Of a stretch of DNA of 64,000 nucleotides, positions 1 to 15,000 are shown piece by piece; positions within the stretch are counted from its first letter, which is position 1; each line of letters starts with the position of its first letter. The position numbers and the translations under genes are program-made. Source of the stretch: Saururus chinensis (Eukaryota > Streptophyta > Magnoliopsida > Piperales > Saururaceae); NCBI GenBank assembly GCA_035235625.1, contig CP141141.1, positions 39,207,719 through 39,271,718 of the forward strand. The letters are read 5' to 3'. Under the pieces are notes generated by a model. The model had not been told where the DNA came from and searched no databases. It saw only the letters and a list, made by a program, of their open reading frames with translations.

Positions 1-3000
1 CCGACGGGCACTCGGAGGAGGAAACAGCTTCTATGCTGGCGGATATTGTTGCTCAAATGGGACAAGATGTATTTCTCCCCCTTTCCGACCCTTATTTAGT
101 TCTTTCGACCATTTGGAAGTTCCTTTAAAGTGTTTTTTTCTTCTAACTGTCATTTCACCAGTGATTTTGGTTTCAACATTCGAAAATGGTCTGGTTAGCG
201 TGTGTGTTGTTTGATGAATTTACTTGTTCCCTTTCATTAAGAAGAGATGATTGCGGAGGTAAGTTATGGACGTAGAAGTATTCCGATAGAGCTTGAACTG
301 TAATATTTATTACGAATATTAAAAGATGGAAGCTAATAAAAGTACTTTCAAACTTTTGCTTATATGTCAGCAATCTGTAAGATGCACAGCATGGAAAATG
401 GTTAGTATAATTGGGTTCTTAACATTTGTATCTATTTGTCTAAAGTCTGGACCGGCAGGAATATCTCTTTAGCATTCAAAAATATATGGAAGAAGACAGT
501 TTCTTCTGTAAATATCTCAAGATGGAAAAGAATGGTGGAGGTGGATGGCCATTTGATTAGAAGTCAGAACAATTAATATCTTTTTAATCAAAATATATTT
601 TTTGTATATGTGTACAATATGTACAATATTTATTTACTTATTTTTGTATTTGTATGCAAGTAAGATCATTTGAGAAGAAACAGAAGTCGCTAATATGGAA
701 GGAAGTGGTTGCATGATGTATTTACGTATAATATCTATGATGTTATGTCCTGAAGGGTAAAGCAATGTTGTAGAAGGGAGAAAAATTCTGGTGCCAAGTT
801 TTCGTTATATATACACCATCATTTGATAGAGATATATATTTGAGGTGATTGTTTTTTCACTTATGACTTTATATATCTCATTTTCAGCTTACAATACTTG
901 GTGACTTCCGTGCTCGACTTATTAAATTGGTATGTCTATGTGGTCAACTTTTGTTTCTGATATTCATATATATATTTTGTTCTTTATTTCACAATCCTTT
1001 CTGATGCGATATTTAGTTGTCATCTGTTGATAATTATAGAGGCTATTAGAGCGTAATCTAACTTCTTGTCAGTTTGTTGCGCATTCAATTCATTGACATC
1101 TTGTTGAATTCACTTTTCATTTCTTTAAAGCTGATAGAAGTCCATGTCTTAATGATTTTATTGATACTGCTGAAATTTTTTAAAGAATTTAAGGTTGTTA
1201 TTGAATCCATAGCATTTAGTTCTATATGTCCTTTCCTGTCTATAAAATATGGAAGATGCATAGATAACACAGTGCAATACATTGATGACTACCCACCGAG
1301 TGCTTCTCCTGTGAATCTCTGCTTATTACCCTGGGTTCAGAAGTTTTCTTAAGTAATTCTGGGGAAAGCTGACTTTCATTAAGTTTCCGAGCTTGAGAAT
1401 AAGGGTGAAGGACCAACATCAATGTTGACTGCTTGATGTAACTTATAGAAGCAATATAGATATAGAAAGAGACACGATATCTTTTCTGTGAAAATCATAA
1501 CGAATAAAAAGGTGGCATCCCATCTTGGTCTCAATGGGAGATCCTACATTGAAAATCAACATGGAAACAACATAATGTTATCCTTTACATCTTATGACAG
1601 AAGTTATAAAACAATTCCATTTGTTTATTGTAACACTATGAACGGAACTGTTGAAGACTTACAGGATACTGATCTTGTAGAAATATCAGTGTTAAGAGTT
1701 CCAGAAGATGTGAGAGTTAATGTGGTAACTTGGTTTGATATACAAATAATTAACACAAAATGAATGAGGCAGTTTTAATTTTTGCAAGTTGTGGAAAGGC
1801 CAAAGACAATTCTTCATATTTGACAAGTCTTAACAGTTGAAATTATTTTTTATGTTGATGGTACAATATAACGAACTGAATAAAAATCAGCTTAGAAAAG
1901 CTCTTTAACTCCATTACTTTTTACCAGATTGCTGTTTTGTTGCTTTAGGGTTCACAATACGAGTTTGTTTTAAAGGGTGTCCATAGTTGTTGTAATGGTT
2001 GTGCAATCTTTTTGGTTTGCAACTTTTTTATGTACCACAGAGGGAAATCAGTAAGCATCCTTTGCCCCATTGGTAAAGTGTATGCGACATTCCCAGTTGT
2101 CCCGGGTTCAAATTTCTGTCGTTGCTAATTTAAACCCAGTTTTTTGTGCCCATACTAACCTCTAACCATTGTACTTTCACTGAGAATTCATGGGGAATCA
2201 CTTACCTTCACCGAAACTTTCTTGGCATTTTTCATATGTTATGATATTTTCATCTCTGCTAACTTTAAGTGATTTATTATAGTAGCTTGGATTAGGCTAG
2301 TATCTCTTACCCCAAATTCTTCACTGGAAATTTTGGAGTTAATTTCATTGATTATATGTATTGTAATTATTTTAGAATTTTACAACTTTATTAATTGGCC
2401 ATTTATATTAGATTTTTTTATCCAATTCAGGCAAAATCAATGGTGGAATGCACGTTGGTTCCGCTGAGGCTTTTTCAAGAGCGTTGTGAGGTGACTTGTT
2501 AATGCTATTCATATATGCTACTTTTATCTTTTTTGGATAGTTAATAAGCAATCCTTTTTACTTATGTCTCCTTTCTGGTTCATATGCAGGAGGAATTCTT
2601 GTGGGATTCTGAAATGATAAAGATAAAGGCCCAAGATTTGAAGGCAAAAGAGGTTAGCTTATCCGGATCACTGTGAATTTTGGGTTACTTATGTCTTGTG
2701 TAAGTTATAAAGTTATGTTTAGAATGTTTGAAGTAAATGGTTGGCTCTTGCAAGTATTAAAAATCTGACTATGGTGTAGGCTCTCTTTTATTTCGGATAT
2801 TTCTCAACTTTGTCTTTTGTGATGTTATAAATTATAACAGCTTGGGGGGCAATTCTTATGTGTGGTTGGGTAGAATGTTAAGATAGTGATTAGATGTGTG
2901 TTAGAGAATGGGCGAAATGGCAAGCTTGTGCAAAGAGTTGAACATGTGATCTTATGCTGGGATGAGTTTTTAAGATGCCATCAAGGCAAAAGCTGCCTAT

Positions 3001-6000
3001 AATCGGTGTTCTGTTTAGTTGAGAAGAATTGGGAATGAATTGAAAACTTGGTGTGTTGCATTTTTTTGTGTTCAAGTGATAGTAGGGAAAGTAAAACCCA
3101 GGGAAAGAGGGAGTTCTAGAAAAAGAAATTATAAATTTTCCTCTATGTGCAAAGAAATATTAAAATTTGTGTGAAAAGAAATTTTAACCAATTTGACAAA
3201 AATTCCTGAGGTTTAGTTGGAATTAAGGGGCTGCAATTTTCTCTTGCAAGTATGGTAGCAATTGTTGGATAATTTATCTGTCTATCTACATTTGTTTGTT
3301 TTGCTTGTCTGGGCTTGATATACATCTTTGTGTTGTTCCTTGGCAACTCGAGCTTTTGAGGCAATTTAGTTTCTAACATGGTATTGGAGCTAGAAGGTCC
3401 CGGTTTCAATCCCCACCCTTGCCTCTCAATATTTTGTGCACGTGCAAGCACTTGCATTTATTTAGTCATGCTTGCCCATGCAGGCAGGGGGTGTTGGATA
3501 ATCTGTCTATCTTGTGTTGTTCTTTAAGAACTCAAGCTTTTGAGGTAACTTGGTTTCTAACATGGTATCGGGGCCTCAAGATCCTGATTTCAATCCCCAC
3601 CCATGCCTCTATATTTCGCGCATGTGCATGTACCTGCATCTATTAAATGTGCTTGACCATGCAGTGTCTATTTTGTGTTTTTCCTTAACAACTTGAGTGT
3701 TTGAGGCAACTTGGTTATTATTGTTATGATCTATCACATCTAGTATGTCCTATAAACGATTGTTTTACAAATGCATATATGAGACTAGTGCACTTGCTAC
3801 CGGACTTTTTGCAATATATTTACAAACTGGTTTCAGTGACTAGGTTTTATTATTTGATTTCATTGTGAATGAGATCTTAACACCCTGTTGCATTCTGGTG
3901 TGCACTTTTCTTTTGATTAATATATTATCTCACTATTATCACAAGAATTTTTTCTCTTTATGTGGATTCCAGGTTAGAGTAAACACTCGGCTTCTCTATC
4001 AGCAAACAAAATTTAACCTTCTCAGAGAGGAAAGTGAAGGTTATGCCAAGCTGGTGGGTGGAGATTGTGTCTTGTCTATATAATTCTTGCCCTGTTAATT
4101 GTTTATTTAGATTATTTCTTCATTTTCTTGAAAATGGTAACAAAAACCATGTTTATATTTTTTGGATAAAAAGGTCAATTGGCTGCAAATTTTTTTATTG
4201 GACTTTGTTAAATTCAAGAGTATCTCTGTTCACAATATTTGAAATTCATGTATGGCATGTAGTGTTGGAAGTTTTGCTAAAACCCTTGTTTTTTGAAATT
4301 TTTTCTTTTTCTTTCAACTTGGGACAAATTTAAAAACTATTAGATTCTATGGATTTCGTGTGATCAGTGATTCTCAAGGACAGTTTCAATAAGTTGTGGG
4401 TTGATCTTTTGTTGCTTTTGCTGGTGATTTGAATTCTTATGTAGGAATTTTTTCTTTAGAGTGAGAGAGTTCTGGTAGTTTTGAAGCTTTTTGTATCATT
4501 TATCTGATTTAGAGAAGTGTTATTTTAATTTAATAAAGAAAAATCCTCTGGTTCCTCATTTTGTTAGGAAATAATTTTATGACCACAGCCTTTTGATTGA
4601 CCCGGTCAACTGGCCGGGGTAAAAAATACCTTTTCTTGTAAATTAGGAAAGATGCTAGCAAAACTAAGAACCAAGTATAATACGAATTTTAAGATTAAAG
4701 AGTGTCATTTTTTTTTTTCTGATTAAAGTGCTGTCTAACCCTTTCAAATTAAAAGAAAATTATGGTCTGTGTGTCCCAGTACACCATTCCGGAGTTGTCT
4801 GAAAAGCAAATTCTTGTGGTGTCCATAGAAATAAGACACAAGCAGATGGTTGCTTATTTTTGGTGAAATGAGTTATCTAAGAATCAAAGTGTCCACCTTC
4901 ATCACCAGAACTAATTGCTCTCCTTACCATATTGTATGTCAGGGTGAGCTGCTCCATCTATGTGAGCTGTTTGAGATGCCAAAATTTACTGTATAGATAT
5001 ATGCTCATTTGCTATGTGAGTAGCTTGAATGGAAAGATAACATATTGGTCTATTTAGGGGTTGTTTGTGTATGGAATTTTTGCAAGATTCCGTTCATTCC
5101 GCCCCAATTCTAGCTCAAATTATCAGAATCATGTTTGTGTGTAGAAGGTGGGCGGAATTAAAAATTTCTCCCGAAAGTTAATTCCAAGCCGTTTCGAGCC
5201 GAAATCAACTAGAATCACTGAATCACCTAATGAGGTAATTCCGTCGATTCCGGCTCCCAACCTCATATCGATTTGAGCCTTGTACCATATAGGTGGGGCC
5301 CATTTTAAAAGTTCAAAATTACCTACCTTCGTGGGATCTTGCTTGATAGAGCTCGAATTTAGGAGCGTAATAGTACCAAGAACGTAAATATCTGAGTTGG
5401 GGAGAGAGAGTTATATTAGTTTTAAGTTTTAAAATTGCTTTTGACGCGACATTCGATTTTATTCTAAATTTTTTTATTACCAACTGTAATTCACATTTGG
5501 TGGTGAATTTTTGGAATTAATTCCAAAAAATTCCACTTCCCATTCTAAAAAATCCAACACCCAAACAACCCCTTAGCCTTTAAAGTTTGAACTAAAAGAT
5601 AGCTTATTGGTCTATTTAGCCCTTAAAGTTTGACCAGTAACATGAGAGTTCTAGGCTTCTAGCAATCCTTTTCATCCTTCATTAGTAAGTTATGTGTTTA
5701 AGATTTATTGATCAATGGCTTGATGCTTAATGGCTGGTTCTATGGGAAGCAAAGCACACTTTTGCCCCTTGGCAAAGGTGTTTGGTACTGACTCAAATTT
5801 GTTGAACTGTTGTATTTGCAACGATGTGTCTCAGGTGTCCCATAATTATGCTCTAGTCACTATTGGGAAAAGAAGTTCTTTTGTAGAAAAGGGAAGTTTA
5901 TTTGGATTACTCTTTAATTGACATGGATTATACTGCACTTTTGGCTTCCGTAGGTTACTCTTTTGTGTCAAAATTGTCCTGAAGCATCAACTCAGAAGAA

Positions 6001-9000
6001 TTGCATTGCAACAATTAGCACAATTAAGGTTGTAATGAAACACGTTTTTTATCACATGTATAATATTGTTATTATGTCTTATTTTTAGTTTGTTATTCTT
6101 AATCATAAACAGCTACCTTGTGCAGTCATTGATTGGTCACTTCGATCTGGACCCAAATCGTGTTTTTGATATTGTAAGTCCGTCCATTCTTATTCTCCTT
6201 TTCTTTAGTCCCATCTTCTTTATATCTTTTCTCTAGTTTACAACATCTTTTGTTTGTTTTTTGGAAAGGAAAAGGTTTTTCTTACCTTTCTTACCAGTCA
6301 TTCCCATTCTGCCCATCTGGCTGGTTACACAAGCTGATATAACCATGAGGTAAAGTGTTATGTATGTGCACCCCCCTGTTTGCTAGCCGCAGTGACCGCA
6401 AGGGGATGATGCGTGGCCATGGGTCACACACATGGGTCCACACATCGCAGCAAGCAGACAAACGGGGTGGGTGGAGGGGGAAGTGTACATGGCATTACTG
6501 AACCAGGAGAGTGAAAAATGTCATGTTTCATGTTAATATAACAATATGGCATTTACTATCGATGTCTTTACTATAACATGAAACATATCATTGTAAATAA
6601 TTGCTTGATTAAATGGGGTCAATTTGGTTTCATGTGGGTGATTTAAACAAGTCACGTGTTAATTTGTTTAATTAAGGATAATGATTTTCCTACACCACTT
6701 TCTGTACAGCAGTACCTTACACCAAGTTTTGATTGGACAGAGAAAAGTGGGTTTTCTTATTGTCATGTGAGATCCACTTTTCTCTGTCCAATCAAAACCT
6801 GGTGTAAGGTTTTGTTGGACAAACAGTGGTGTAGGTTTATCAACATCCATTAATTAACCACTTAGTTGCCAAAAAATATGCCTGTACTTGGTTGCCATGA
6901 CTGATGATGACATTCCTTGTTGAGGTTGAGTCAAGATGGGTGACTTTCCTATGTACCAGGTTTATTGGGTGACTATGGTCTTCCCTATTGCCATCTATTT
7001 TTTACCTGTTGATGTGTTGGATCAGGTTATTGCATAATTTTAAAGCTGTTAAGGGATGGACTAACTATATTAACCATATTCAAACTGCCCTGCACGTGCA
7101 AGCATTACTAAACATTGCATGTGAACGCACACATCGCGCAGGGAGGGGGGTGATGAACCTACAACCTTGTCCTTGGGTACCATGTTAGTTAGCCCTTTCA
7201 CAGTTTGGGATCCTGAGCAGAAAATCCAATCTATAGTATACTTTTATTACAAAGCAGTAGAAACGGACAATCATAGATACTTTCTTTGATACCAATTTAA
7301 TATGCTAGTTAAGAATCAGGCTCAGCTAATGAATTCTGCTTAACTAAAAGTTGTAGTGTATCTAGTCAGGTGGTGGTTGACAAGATTTAAGAGGTGTCTT
7401 TGGACATCATCCTGTCTTTTTTATTTTTGGCTCGGTCATCCTGTCTTTTTATTTCTTCGATGAAGTTTTGTGTTATCTGCTGCTTTCATTTAGTTATTAC
7501 TTATTAGCACTTGTATTGGATTTTATTTTGAATGCATCAGGTTTTAGAGTGTTTTGAACTTCAGCCAGATAATAAGATGTTTGTTGACCTGATACCACTT
7601 TTCCCCCGGGTATGAAATTAATGGAATCTTTCAGTTAGTTGGAATATGCGTTTGATTGTCAACATTTGCAGCTTCTGATTTTGACTAAAGATTGTTTGTA
7701 TTTATATTTTCATGAATTTTACAGTCTCATGCTGCTCAAATTCTTGGCTTTAAGTTCCAGTATTACCAGCGAATGGAAGTAAACAGCTCAGTACCATTTG
7801 GTCTGTACTGTCTTGCAGCTGTATTGGTTAAAGAAGAGTTTGTTGACCTTGATAGCATGTGAGTTTTCTTGCTATTTTAATTCTGGAGATACTTTCATTC
7901 TTTCTCTGGGATATAAATCTTTGTTTCCCCTCCTTATATTTTCATACCCTTTATTGAACTGATTTGGTCTAATCAGTTCTCGCACAATGCCAACATTTGT
8001 TTTCTCCTTGATATTTAGATGTGGAATTCGAGTTTGTAGTAGACTGTGGATGCTTGTGACACAATTAGTGTCTGTTGTTAATAGTTTTCAAATGCTTATT
8101 ATTTATGAATGAAATATCTCTCCTGGAGTAGCATGTTGGGTTCTTTTGAAGAGAGGAAGCCATGATCTTATAAAAATAATTGCAGATGGGCTGTAATAAG
8201 CATCAATTATGTTATAATTTTTTGGGTTTAATCTTGGTGGAAGTAAATCTGAACATGGTGGATGATGCGTTTGCGCCTTTTTTGGGGCTTGCCTTTGGTT
8301 TTCTATATGTTAAGGGACCACTGGAACTCTTGATGATTTCTCATTGTAGTTTTTCCCATTTAGAATTTTGTTTTCTGTAATGGATATGGACATAAACTTC
8401 TTTTTTTAAAGTGAAATTATGGAGGGGCTATGATTCTTCTTCCCTCAGTGTGATCTAAGATATTGCCCTATAACTTTTTGGATCTCTGATAATAAGTGCA
8501 TCTAATGAGACATGTTTTATGGGGTTTAATCTTCATCTTTTGTGGAGGCTTGCATTTCCTTTTTCTGAAGGGTGTATAATGGTGCTTCTCCCAATGGAAA
8601 AAATTGACGCTGGGAGAAAATAGAAGGCCCTGAGGGCAGTAGTTTATTTCTCCGGTATACATCTAAGAAGGGTTTTCCAGTCTGATTCTTTCAATGGCAA
8701 TAAAGATAAAACCCTTTATTTTTAGGGATTTCTTCGTCAAGTTAATTCTATTTCAGTTGGTTTCTTAGCTTGAGGTGTCTTTTGTTCTCGAATTGAAATT
8801 TGATTCCGCTATTACTTTCTGGGCCGATCAAGCTTGGTATAAGGAGTTGATGTGTTGAATATCGCCACATATATGATATATGATCATTTTAAAAAAGGTA
8901 TTGGCTGTAGTATGCTTTGCACTCAATGGCCATAACTAGTTGAGGAAGAGGCATTTGGCCCCTGGATAAGTGAATTATATGATAACAGCACACTACATGA

Positions 9001-12000
9001 CGGAATTGATTTATCAGATGCAGCTGGCATACGAGGCTTGGTTAAGTCATATCAAAGCATGTGATGTGTGGATGAGCGTGGCAGGGTTATTTTCTTGGAA
9101 CTGTGGATGAAACACTTGGTTTCTGATAAAAGGGCATGATTTGTGAAAGAATATTTGTATTGCTCAGTGGTGTGAAATGAGCCTGCATGATCTGAAGATT
9201 ATGAGAGAACAGATCACAGGAATTGTGATTGTGCGCGAAGCCACTTTGGTTTTATTTCTTAGAATGAAGCATCTGTGCTGGGAGCTTCTGCAAAGATTTG
9301 GTAGTTGCCAATGTACGATTAATGTCTTATACTTCTCATTGCTATTCTATGTTTATGTGATATTGTTTGGAGCTGTTTGCTATAGGAGGCAAGTTCTTTG
9401 TATGTTAATCTTATGATGAGGCTATGTTGGAGGTCCACGGGTTTACTTTGTAGATGCCTTTTCATTGGGTGGTTGTGCATTTGTGATTGTAATATCATTA
9501 AGTGGCGAGGACAAACCATTTTCGTAAGTGTTGTAATGACATCAATGATCATGACGTAAATTGATTCTATTTTATTTGGGGTTATCTAAAGGCATCTGAA
9601 CCTGCTGTTTACTTTCCAAATAAAATATAATTTATTACCTGTTCAGATGCCGTATGACCACTCCTTTTTCATATTTACAATGAATCCTACTGCAATTAAG
9701 AGTTTCCGTATGTGTTTAGATGCCAGATGGTGCTAGATAACCCCAAATAAAATATAATTTATTTATTTAGGTTTCCATGTCGTAAATAAACTGTCCACCA
9801 CTAGTCTGCCATAGGATTGATGCATGGATTTTGACTGTGGATATACTATTTGTTTCAGTTGTGCTCATTTACTCCCCAAGGACGAAGAGGCATTTGAGCA
9901 TTACGAAGCATTTTCAGCAAGGCGGCTTGATGAGGTTATTCTCTTGAAGTTACAATTGATGTCTGATTTAGTCTATGCATGTCATGTATTGAATTGGGCC
10001 GGATAACTATTTTGTATTGTGTTTCAAATTGACATGTTTGTTTATATTAAGTGATTTTGTGACAACCTGTGAACTCATATCTTATTGTTGTTTCCATTCT
10101 TTACTTTTTCCTGGTTTATGCTGTTTTATTGGCTATTCCTTTGTACTTCAAGTGTAAACTGCTACTCATCACTATCTAATGTACTTAAATGCTCTATAAT
10201 TTTGTAGGCTAACAAAATTGGTAAAATAAATCTTGCCGCCACGGGGAAAGATTTAATGGATGAAGAAAAACCAGGTGATGTAACAATAGATCTATTTGCT
10301 GCCCTTGATATGGAAAGTGAAGCTGTTGCAGAGCGGTTATCTGAGCTTGAGAGTAATCAGAACTTGGGCTTGCTGTGTGGATTTCTCTCAGTGGATGACT
10401 GGTAAGTTAAAGAGTCTTAAGCAAGTCTTGGATATGTAGCGTTATGTTTGAGGCCGGTTGTTTTTATTCTGTCATCTCATTTTGAAATATCTGGTTGTGT
10501 CTGATGGCACTATTTAAATGTAGTTTTATGTTTAATGCTACATTCTTTTGTGCAACTTGATCCTGAACATGGTGGTTTATTTCTTGTGGAAAGATTATTT
10601 GAATATGGTGTGAGCCCTCTGGGCATGCAGAAGTGCCTACGTATAAGCATTAACAGCCTTCAAAATGGATAACATCTTTGTATGGGTGCCATCTACACCT
10701 CTCTCTTCTTGGAAGTCTTTATGGATGTAGCAATCTTAAATAGTCGTGTTATTTATGAATTATGGCCATCTTTCCTTTTCGAAGCCAACTACTATGTCAG
10801 TCAGCTAAAGTATTTTTTTTATGGTTGATACTTAGGTATCATGCGCACATATTGTTTGATCGGCTCTCTCCTCTTAATCCAGTTGCACATATCCAAATTT
10901 GTCAGGGTTTGTTTAGGTACAGTCTTGAGCTTCACATCTATTATTGTTTAATATGTTCGTATTTGGGATATTGATATCTGTTTCATTGTTGGAAAATGCA
11001 AAATTTAATCTAATGTTATGGATATATTGATTTTTAGCTGGTTTTTAGTTTTTTCTGTTGACTAGAAATCCATACAAAATGAGTTCAACTATACAGTTTG
11101 ATTTTGAGACTTTTTTTATTCTTAAATTTTTTTGGCATTATTATTAGGGGATCCAAAATGGAATGGCAACCAAACAAACAACAAAACTGAACCAAAACTT
11201 CCACACACATGCAAGTGTTATTAAATGTGTAGATGCTGGTATGGGAACATGCAGATGCAGGGTTGTGAATAATACCCAGAACCTTCTGGCTCTGCTACCG
11301 TGTGAGGAACCAAATCTTGTAAAACCTTAAGATGTTAGGGAAAGGATCAACATTGAATAAGAACCAAACAGAACAATAAAAGTGTTCTTTTTGAATTAAA
11401 TTTTGAAATATTTCCTTCTGTTTTGTTTTGATAGTGCACAAGATTAGGACCTTTTAAATGGTAATTTAGAATAACATTTTCTGAATTTTCTCTGTTTTAT
11501 TCATCCAGGGTCATTGAAAAAGCAATCTCTTTGGCTTATGCTGATTTTTGTCAATTCCATCTGCAAGGAGTTGGTGGTGATACAATAGAAGCAAATAACT
11601 TTTTGCAGAGTGTTTTAATCAATCTTCCTCGAGAATTGTTCCAGATGCTTTCATCTGTTGGACCATATCTTCACCGTGATACAATACTTTTGCAGAAGGT
11701 GCATTTAGCCAGTTATACTGTTGATGTTTCTTAGAATTGTTGGTGGGATCATGGTACATAATATAGTATATACTTGTTCAAAGAACCTTCTGCAGGGTCA
11801 ATGAAGCTGGTTGCTTGTCTCCTAATAAGTTTTTCTTGGCTTTTGACTCTCTTGAATCACAAAAGGTTTGCAGAGTGCTGAGAGGGTACTACCTGTCTGC
11901 CAAGGAACTTGTTCGTAATGGTTCAGATTTTCCTATTGCCCCTGAGATAGATAATTGTGGTGGAAAAGACCATCATCTTCATTTTAAAGAAGTTCGGATG

Positions 12001-15000
12001 AGGGTTGAGGAAGCTCTGGGAACATGTTTACTACCTTCTTTGCAGTTAATACCTGCAAATCCTGCAGTAAGTCAGGAGATATGGGAGCTACTGAGTCTCC
12101 TACCATATGAGGTTATCCACCAAGCCTTTTGATTTTCGTAGTATCAGAAATTTAAATTATGAAATTTGAATTGAAATAGCATCCTCATATGATTAGGTTC
12201 GCTATCGTTTATATGGAGAGTGGGAAAAAGATGATGAGCGGATTCCAGTGGTTCTGGTGGCAAGACAAACTGCAAAGGTAACCGGTTGCATTTTGCGGAG
12301 CTGTGTGATTCTGTTTGAATGTGTATTTCTGTTGCAGTTATCCTGTTATGATATTCCTTGTGATTATTATTCTGGCATGGAGTGCCTTATTAGGGTTTGC
12401 AGATTGTGATGGGTACAGATAATGGGTACAATGTCATGCACTATAGCTTAACTCTATAGTTTGGACTTGGCAATATGCAAAATCCCTACTTGCCACCGTT
12501 TATTGTGAAAGTACTTTTATGTGCACTCTTGATGCCGAGAAATCTTGGAAAAAAGTTTTAAGTGCTTTTTTGGGTGTTTGGGTCTGTTTGGCAAATTTTT
12601 ACTCATAAGTATAAAGATGAGCAGAAAGGTTTGCGGACTATGAATTATTGAATGTGCGGCATCAATTCCTTGACTGGATAAGTTAATGACACAACCTAAC
12701 CTTTCATCACCCTCTGTCCCCTTCTGTTTTCCCATTTTTCTTCTCCTATTTTCTCTTACTGTTTCTATAAAGGTAACCTTATATTAAGAAATTTTCCGCT
12801 TGTTACACCTAAGTCTTAAATTTCCACAATTGTTCATAAGGAACGAACACAAAAGCCTTTTTAACTGGAACTGCTTGGAACACGTGGTAATGAGAATTTG
12901 AGGAAACTTTTGGCCATGATAAAAAAATATGAAATTGGTATAAGCCGAGAAGGCAGCTAAGCTCAACGTATGTATAAGCTAAATTTTGGTATGTACAGGT
13001 TCTCTCATGCCCTAAAAAAAGTACGGGCTCCTCTCTCTCTCTCTCTTTTTTTTAAATGTGTGGGATTTTTTTCACGGACTCAGCTTTTTACTGTTGTGCC
13101 TTTTCTGCTGCTTATCTTCGTGCAGCTGGATACTCGGAGGATTTTAAAGCGGCTTGCTAAAGAAAATTTGAAGCAGCTAGGTCGCATGGTGGCTAAACTG
13201 GCTCATTCGAATCCAATGACGGTACTCCGTACCATTGTCCATCAGGTTAGTCTAAAAGTATTTCATGGTAGTTTTATGCAAATCAAATTGATTTTGTATC
13301 AAAATTATTGAACATAAAACAAGCTAAGAATTAGTTGTCAGCAACATATTTCTTGGTTTTGATTTTGAACAGTAACAATTTGCTGATTAAAAGTGCCATA
13401 GAAGGTGCAGAATGTGTGAGACCTTATGATAGTTGAATGATGGTTTTTTCATTTCTGTTGTTTCCCATAGTTCTCAAACGCTTATTTTGAGCCCCTTGCT
13501 TTGCATAAAATGAATGTGTGATGTTCCCGATTTGCATATCTTGTCATATCATTACAATGTCTGGGGGCTTATTGAATTGTTAGAACAATTTTTTTACATG
13601 AAGAATCAAATTATATGATGAACATTCAATTAGATTCATTGAAATAGATCATGTAGCAGAGGATCGGGTCTAATTATTAACTATTACACAACTTGTGTGA
13701 CAGTGGGTAATTGGCTTTATAGTCTTTCCTTTTCATGTTAATTAATTGTACGCGGAAGACTCTTGACCAACTAAACTGCATCCCGTTCCAATTGTGAGGG
13801 CTAACATCATTGTGGTTGTTGTTACCTATTATGGCTACCTAACAAGCCCTTTTTCTAAAGAGAAAAGCTGATTAATTCTGTGATTGGTTTTTGTGGTGCT
13901 AAACTGGCACAAAGCCTTCACAAGGTTTTTTTTTGGGTAACTGAATTTAGGTAGCATTCTATCATTTTCATGGGATATCTTGGGTATATCTAACTGGCTG
14001 TGTGAGTTCCAATTTCCATCTATAGTAGGTTGGCAAGGTTTTTTTGGGTCTTTCTTCACTATGCAATTTCTTTAGACGTCTGAAGATATGATTGTAGATA
14101 ATCTATAATTAATATTGTGGAATGTATTTGATTATTAATGAGTGCATCATATCCCCTCTGGACACTGTGAAATGTGGCTTCCATTTCCTTGTAGACATTG
14201 AGTTTAGTTTGTTATGGAATCAGGTGATAAGTGTTAAATAGAAGTTGAATTTTAACTGCCATATGCAGATTGAGGCATACAAAGACATGATTGCACCTGT
14301 AGTTGATGCTTTCAAGTACTTGACGCAGGTACTCGCTCCCTACCTTTCCCCCCTCTCTCTGTCTCTCTTTCTCGACTGAGCTTATAAAAAGAAATAGATG
14401 GTTGATCTTTCTCTTCTTTGTATGCTATTTGATTAAGATTTTATTTTTTGAGATCTGAAGGTTTTCTTGTAATAATCTTACCCTTGCAGTTTGTTATGAC
14501 AAAGAAAATGTAGTGGTTATAGTTTAAAATGTAAGTATTTTGCATGTCTTATTGATCATTAGGTATTTTTTTTCCAATCAGAATGTAATTAAATGTTTGA
14601 GTTCTGTTATATTATTTGACACATAGGAAATACGTGGAAAGGGAAATGAGATATAATGAAAATTGGGAGGTGCATTTCTGGCTGAAATGTCTAATATGTT
14701 GTACTAATTGGCTAGTTGGCATCCTGGATAATATCTCTTGAGACGACTAGCCACTATTTTGTGATTTTAAGAAGCAAGGCTAAATTTTTTTTGTTAAGGG
14801 CTTTTGTATCATTATTCTAGTAATGAAAGTTTAAAATCCTCAATTTAAAAAGGTAAATTGCACTTTCTCCCCTTGACCTATGGTGAAAGTGCATATAAAC
14901 CTGGCCAAGTATGAAAACCTGGAGATAACCCTTATCTTGTTAAATTTTTTTTTCCTACTTCTTATACTGCACCCCTCCGATCTCCTTCCTGCCTCCATCT

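Noticed and set aside
12970-13311. 113-codon plus-strand frame
   Set aside because: Only 13,126-13,245 is coding (a THO2 exon). The rest is intron read through the splice sites.
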